Below are positions 61,681 to 64,000 of a stretch of 64,000 nucleotides of DNA, one piece after another. Position 1 is the stretch's first letter; each line of letters begins with the position of its first letter. The DNA lies in NCBI GenBank assembly GCA_017590115.1, contig JAGGNK010003335.1, positions 5,022,001 through 5,086,000 on the forward strand. Direction: 5' to 3'. The stretch is from Montifringilla adamsi. Lineage: Eukaryota > Chordata > Aves > Passeriformes > Passeridae. The notes beneath the pieces are model-generated. The model made no database searches and was not told the DNA's origin. It saw only the letters and a list, made by a program, of their open reading frames with translations. The position numbers and the translations under genes are program-made.

Positions 61681-64000
61681 CAGCAGCAGAGCTGTGCCAC
61701 AGGCTACACCCTCCAGGAAAACTGAGCACAAATACCAGCTCTGCCCAGGGTGAGTCATTTCATTTTTGACTTCCCAAAATCATTACAGGGACAGCAAGTT
61801 AGGGCACAATGTCAGGGTTGGATCCACAATTAATTAAAAATAGCTTAATTTCTTGGGACCTGAAACTTTGCTAATTAGGGTCTCTCTCCAGAAATTATTA
61901 GGGGTTTACAATCTGTATAAGCTGAGGATTTGTCTGTAGGGCCAAAATTATTTACCTTGTGATAAATTTCCTCTGTCACACCCATACATTCAGTACAAGC
62001 CAGATGGAGCAGAGTGGAAATGAAGATTTTTTTTTTTATGATCTTTTAATGTGTTTCTTGAATTACAAATGAGAAAATACAATTTAATTTTTTTCTGAAT
62101 TTCCATCCAGCTCTACAGCAAGTAAAAAAGTCAAGGGACATTTTTATGTTAAAGCAAATATTGTTATTAGCCTCTTAGTTGCATTACATATTTTCCAAAC
62201 ATTTTATTTTTCTGTATTAACCATCGAGCTTTAAATCTTCATTAACCAGAATAACTCAGTTCAGTAATTGCTAAATAGAGCTGAAATGAAGACATTCATA
62301 AGAAAGAGCAGACTAGAACATAAAACCACACAATTGCATCATTGCAATTATATCAGGAGTTATGAAAATGCCTATTAAGAACACTGGAATCTGTTCAAAT
62401 GTTAGAAATTGTTAAATGTATATACTCTTTACAGATACGCAATTTCATTTCTTGCAATGGCAGTTTAAATCCATTGCCTATCTACTTCTTTTTTTTCTCT
62501 TCTTCTTGATTTTCAAATGTAAGGGAAGAACACAGCCTATACTGATTTAAGCTCTTTGAGTTATTTAAACGTGCTTAGAAAATGTGGAGAGCTGAAGATG
62601 CCTCCCCACACACTATTTACTGTAGAACCAGTCATTGTGGGAGAAATGTCTGCCTCTGCACTTCCCCTGACAGATATGAACTGTCTTGTGTATCCTATAA
62701 AAGGCAGAGCAAGAAAAAGGATTTGCTGTGGAATAATGCCAGCAAATGAATGATGTGACTTTACCTATGGAGTTGTAGCATGGGGATATGCAGAAGATGG
62801 ATTTTCCCTTCCAGCAGCTGTAGTGAAAGGAGTTCACTGCCTTATTTAATACCTCCACATGAATGTTCATGCTCAGGTATTCACTGTTTACTTATGCTGG
62901 GTGTACAGTGCACACACTGTGCCTCTTCTTCTGCCTGGGAAGGAATAAAGATCTACTGTTCAAGTCAGACAAATATTTTTAAAATCAAGCGATGTGCCAG
63001 AAAGGATTTCAGGAACTCCAGAAGTTAACAATTCCACCACTGCATTTTGCTGTGCAATGTTGCTGCTCAGAGGAAGGTTCAGGACTCATGTTGCCAGGTT
63101 TGCCCTGACTGAGCACTGAAATGGGCATTCAGAAAAGACACTTTGCAGGAGCAGCTCCAGATCAGTTAGGAGAGGAGGCACCTCTGGGAAGAAGACTGAC
63201 CCTGTCCCACTCTGGCCTGCGTGGCTGTGCATGAACCATGAATGATACAAAACACAAACGAAGGGGTGTTACGTGAGAATGATGAGAAGCTAAAAGACAA
63301 AGTATTCTGCAGCTGGAGGAAAGATACGTTTGCTTTGCTTGGCTGGCTGCTGGAGGTTATGAGTCTGTCAGAGTGGAACTTAAACCTCTGATCAAATTTA
63401 GGAAGGATGCTGTCATCCTCCCTAGGATCTCAATTCTAAGATCTGAAATTTCAGAATCTCAGCACAAAGCGAACGAGCCCTCTGCACAATTTTTCATCAG
63501 CTGGGTTTCCCTTCCAAGGTGTCTGTAAATTATGTTGTGTGCAAAGATGGGATGTGAAAAGCCAGCACAGGCTGATGCTGAATGAGTAAGGACATGGAGC
63601 TGAGAGTGCTGGATCCAGTCAGCAGTGAAACCACAGAGCTTGCAAGGAGCATTTGCCCAGGCTGCTCTCAAAAACCTACAAAAACCCAGATGTAGTGACC
63701 CTTTCCTCGTGTAAGTAATCTTTTTTGGATAAATATGCCTCAGTTCCACGTGGAAAACCCACACACATAGTAGGAGCTATGCCCAGCAGATGATTGCCAC
63801 CTAAAGTGCAGTGACTGAAAATTACCATCTCTCCAGAGAGTAATACTTCATCCTGGTCTGACTTCAGACTGATTCAATATGGGTTTTTTTATGGTCTGCT
63901 TTTTCATTCACTAATTAGTAGCCTAAATAAAATAAAGGTTGAGATTTTTGTGGGTTTTTTTCATGGGTTTGTAATGTCTTTTACCCATATTTCTTAACAA
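61681..64000. other. AT-rich unique sequence, nothing recognised
   Basis: No repeat family, exon or RNA gene is recognisable. The part 61780-62480 is AT-rich with many TAATTA-type homeobox-like words (for example AATTAATTAAAAATAGC). It could be a conserved noncoding element, but that cannot be judged without other genomes. Confidence 0.5.

Noticed and set aside
1..64000. CRISPR arrays, operons, tRNA and rRNA genes
   Set aside because: None seen. The repeats are vertebrate type, and no cloverleaf or rRNA signature was noticed.

Overview
The window looks like vertebrate, almost certainly bird, nuclear DNA. It is gene-poor, has no operon structure, and carries many degraded 3' ends of CR1 retrotransposons plus ERVL-type and other endogenous-retrovirus LTRs of the kind common in songbirds. 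There are poly-A/T runs, short microsatellites and two CpG-rich islands. The bird (probably passerine) assignment rests on the CR1 and LTR style and is an inference.

One protein-coding gene is convincingly present: the 5' part of PDLIM4 (RIL; PDZ and LIM domain protein 4) on the minus strand. Four coding exons are visible in order: exon 1 (39061-39153), exon 2 (25027-25178), exon 3 (16496-16580) and exon 4 (2761-2939). All visible splice sites are GT/AG, and the reading frame runs unbroken across the three joins for 169 complete codons plus two bases. The exons give the whole N-terminal PDZ domain, a short linker and a ZM-like internal motif. The exons for the C-terminal LIM domain must lie beyond the left edge. 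Exon 1 sits in a CpG island with a well-placed TATA box just upstream.

Layout: 1-2760 is intron 4 (an ERVL-type LTR at the edge and two CR1 pieces). 2940-16495 is intron 3 (a 129-bp tandem duplication, a composite LTR block, one CR1). 16581-25026 is intron 2 (one CR1 and long A-rich tracts). 25179-39060 is intron 1 (four CR1 pieces, otherwise unique sequence). 39340-60700 is the region upstream of PDLIM4, with eight more CR1 fragments and no recognised exon. 60690-61350 is a second CpG island with small GC-rich tandem repeats, perhaps the promoter of an unseen neighbour. In mammals P4HA2 lies head-to-head with PDLIM4, so it is the first candidate, but no P4HA2 coding exon is in the window. 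61470-64000 is AT-rich unique sequence.

I found no tRNA, rRNA, CRISPR array or new multi-gene system. Most open reading frames are chance frames in introns or repeats. The points most worth a second look are the second CpG island, the ZM-like motif in PDLIM4, a 236-codon open frame near 54.5 kb, and the local tandem duplications.
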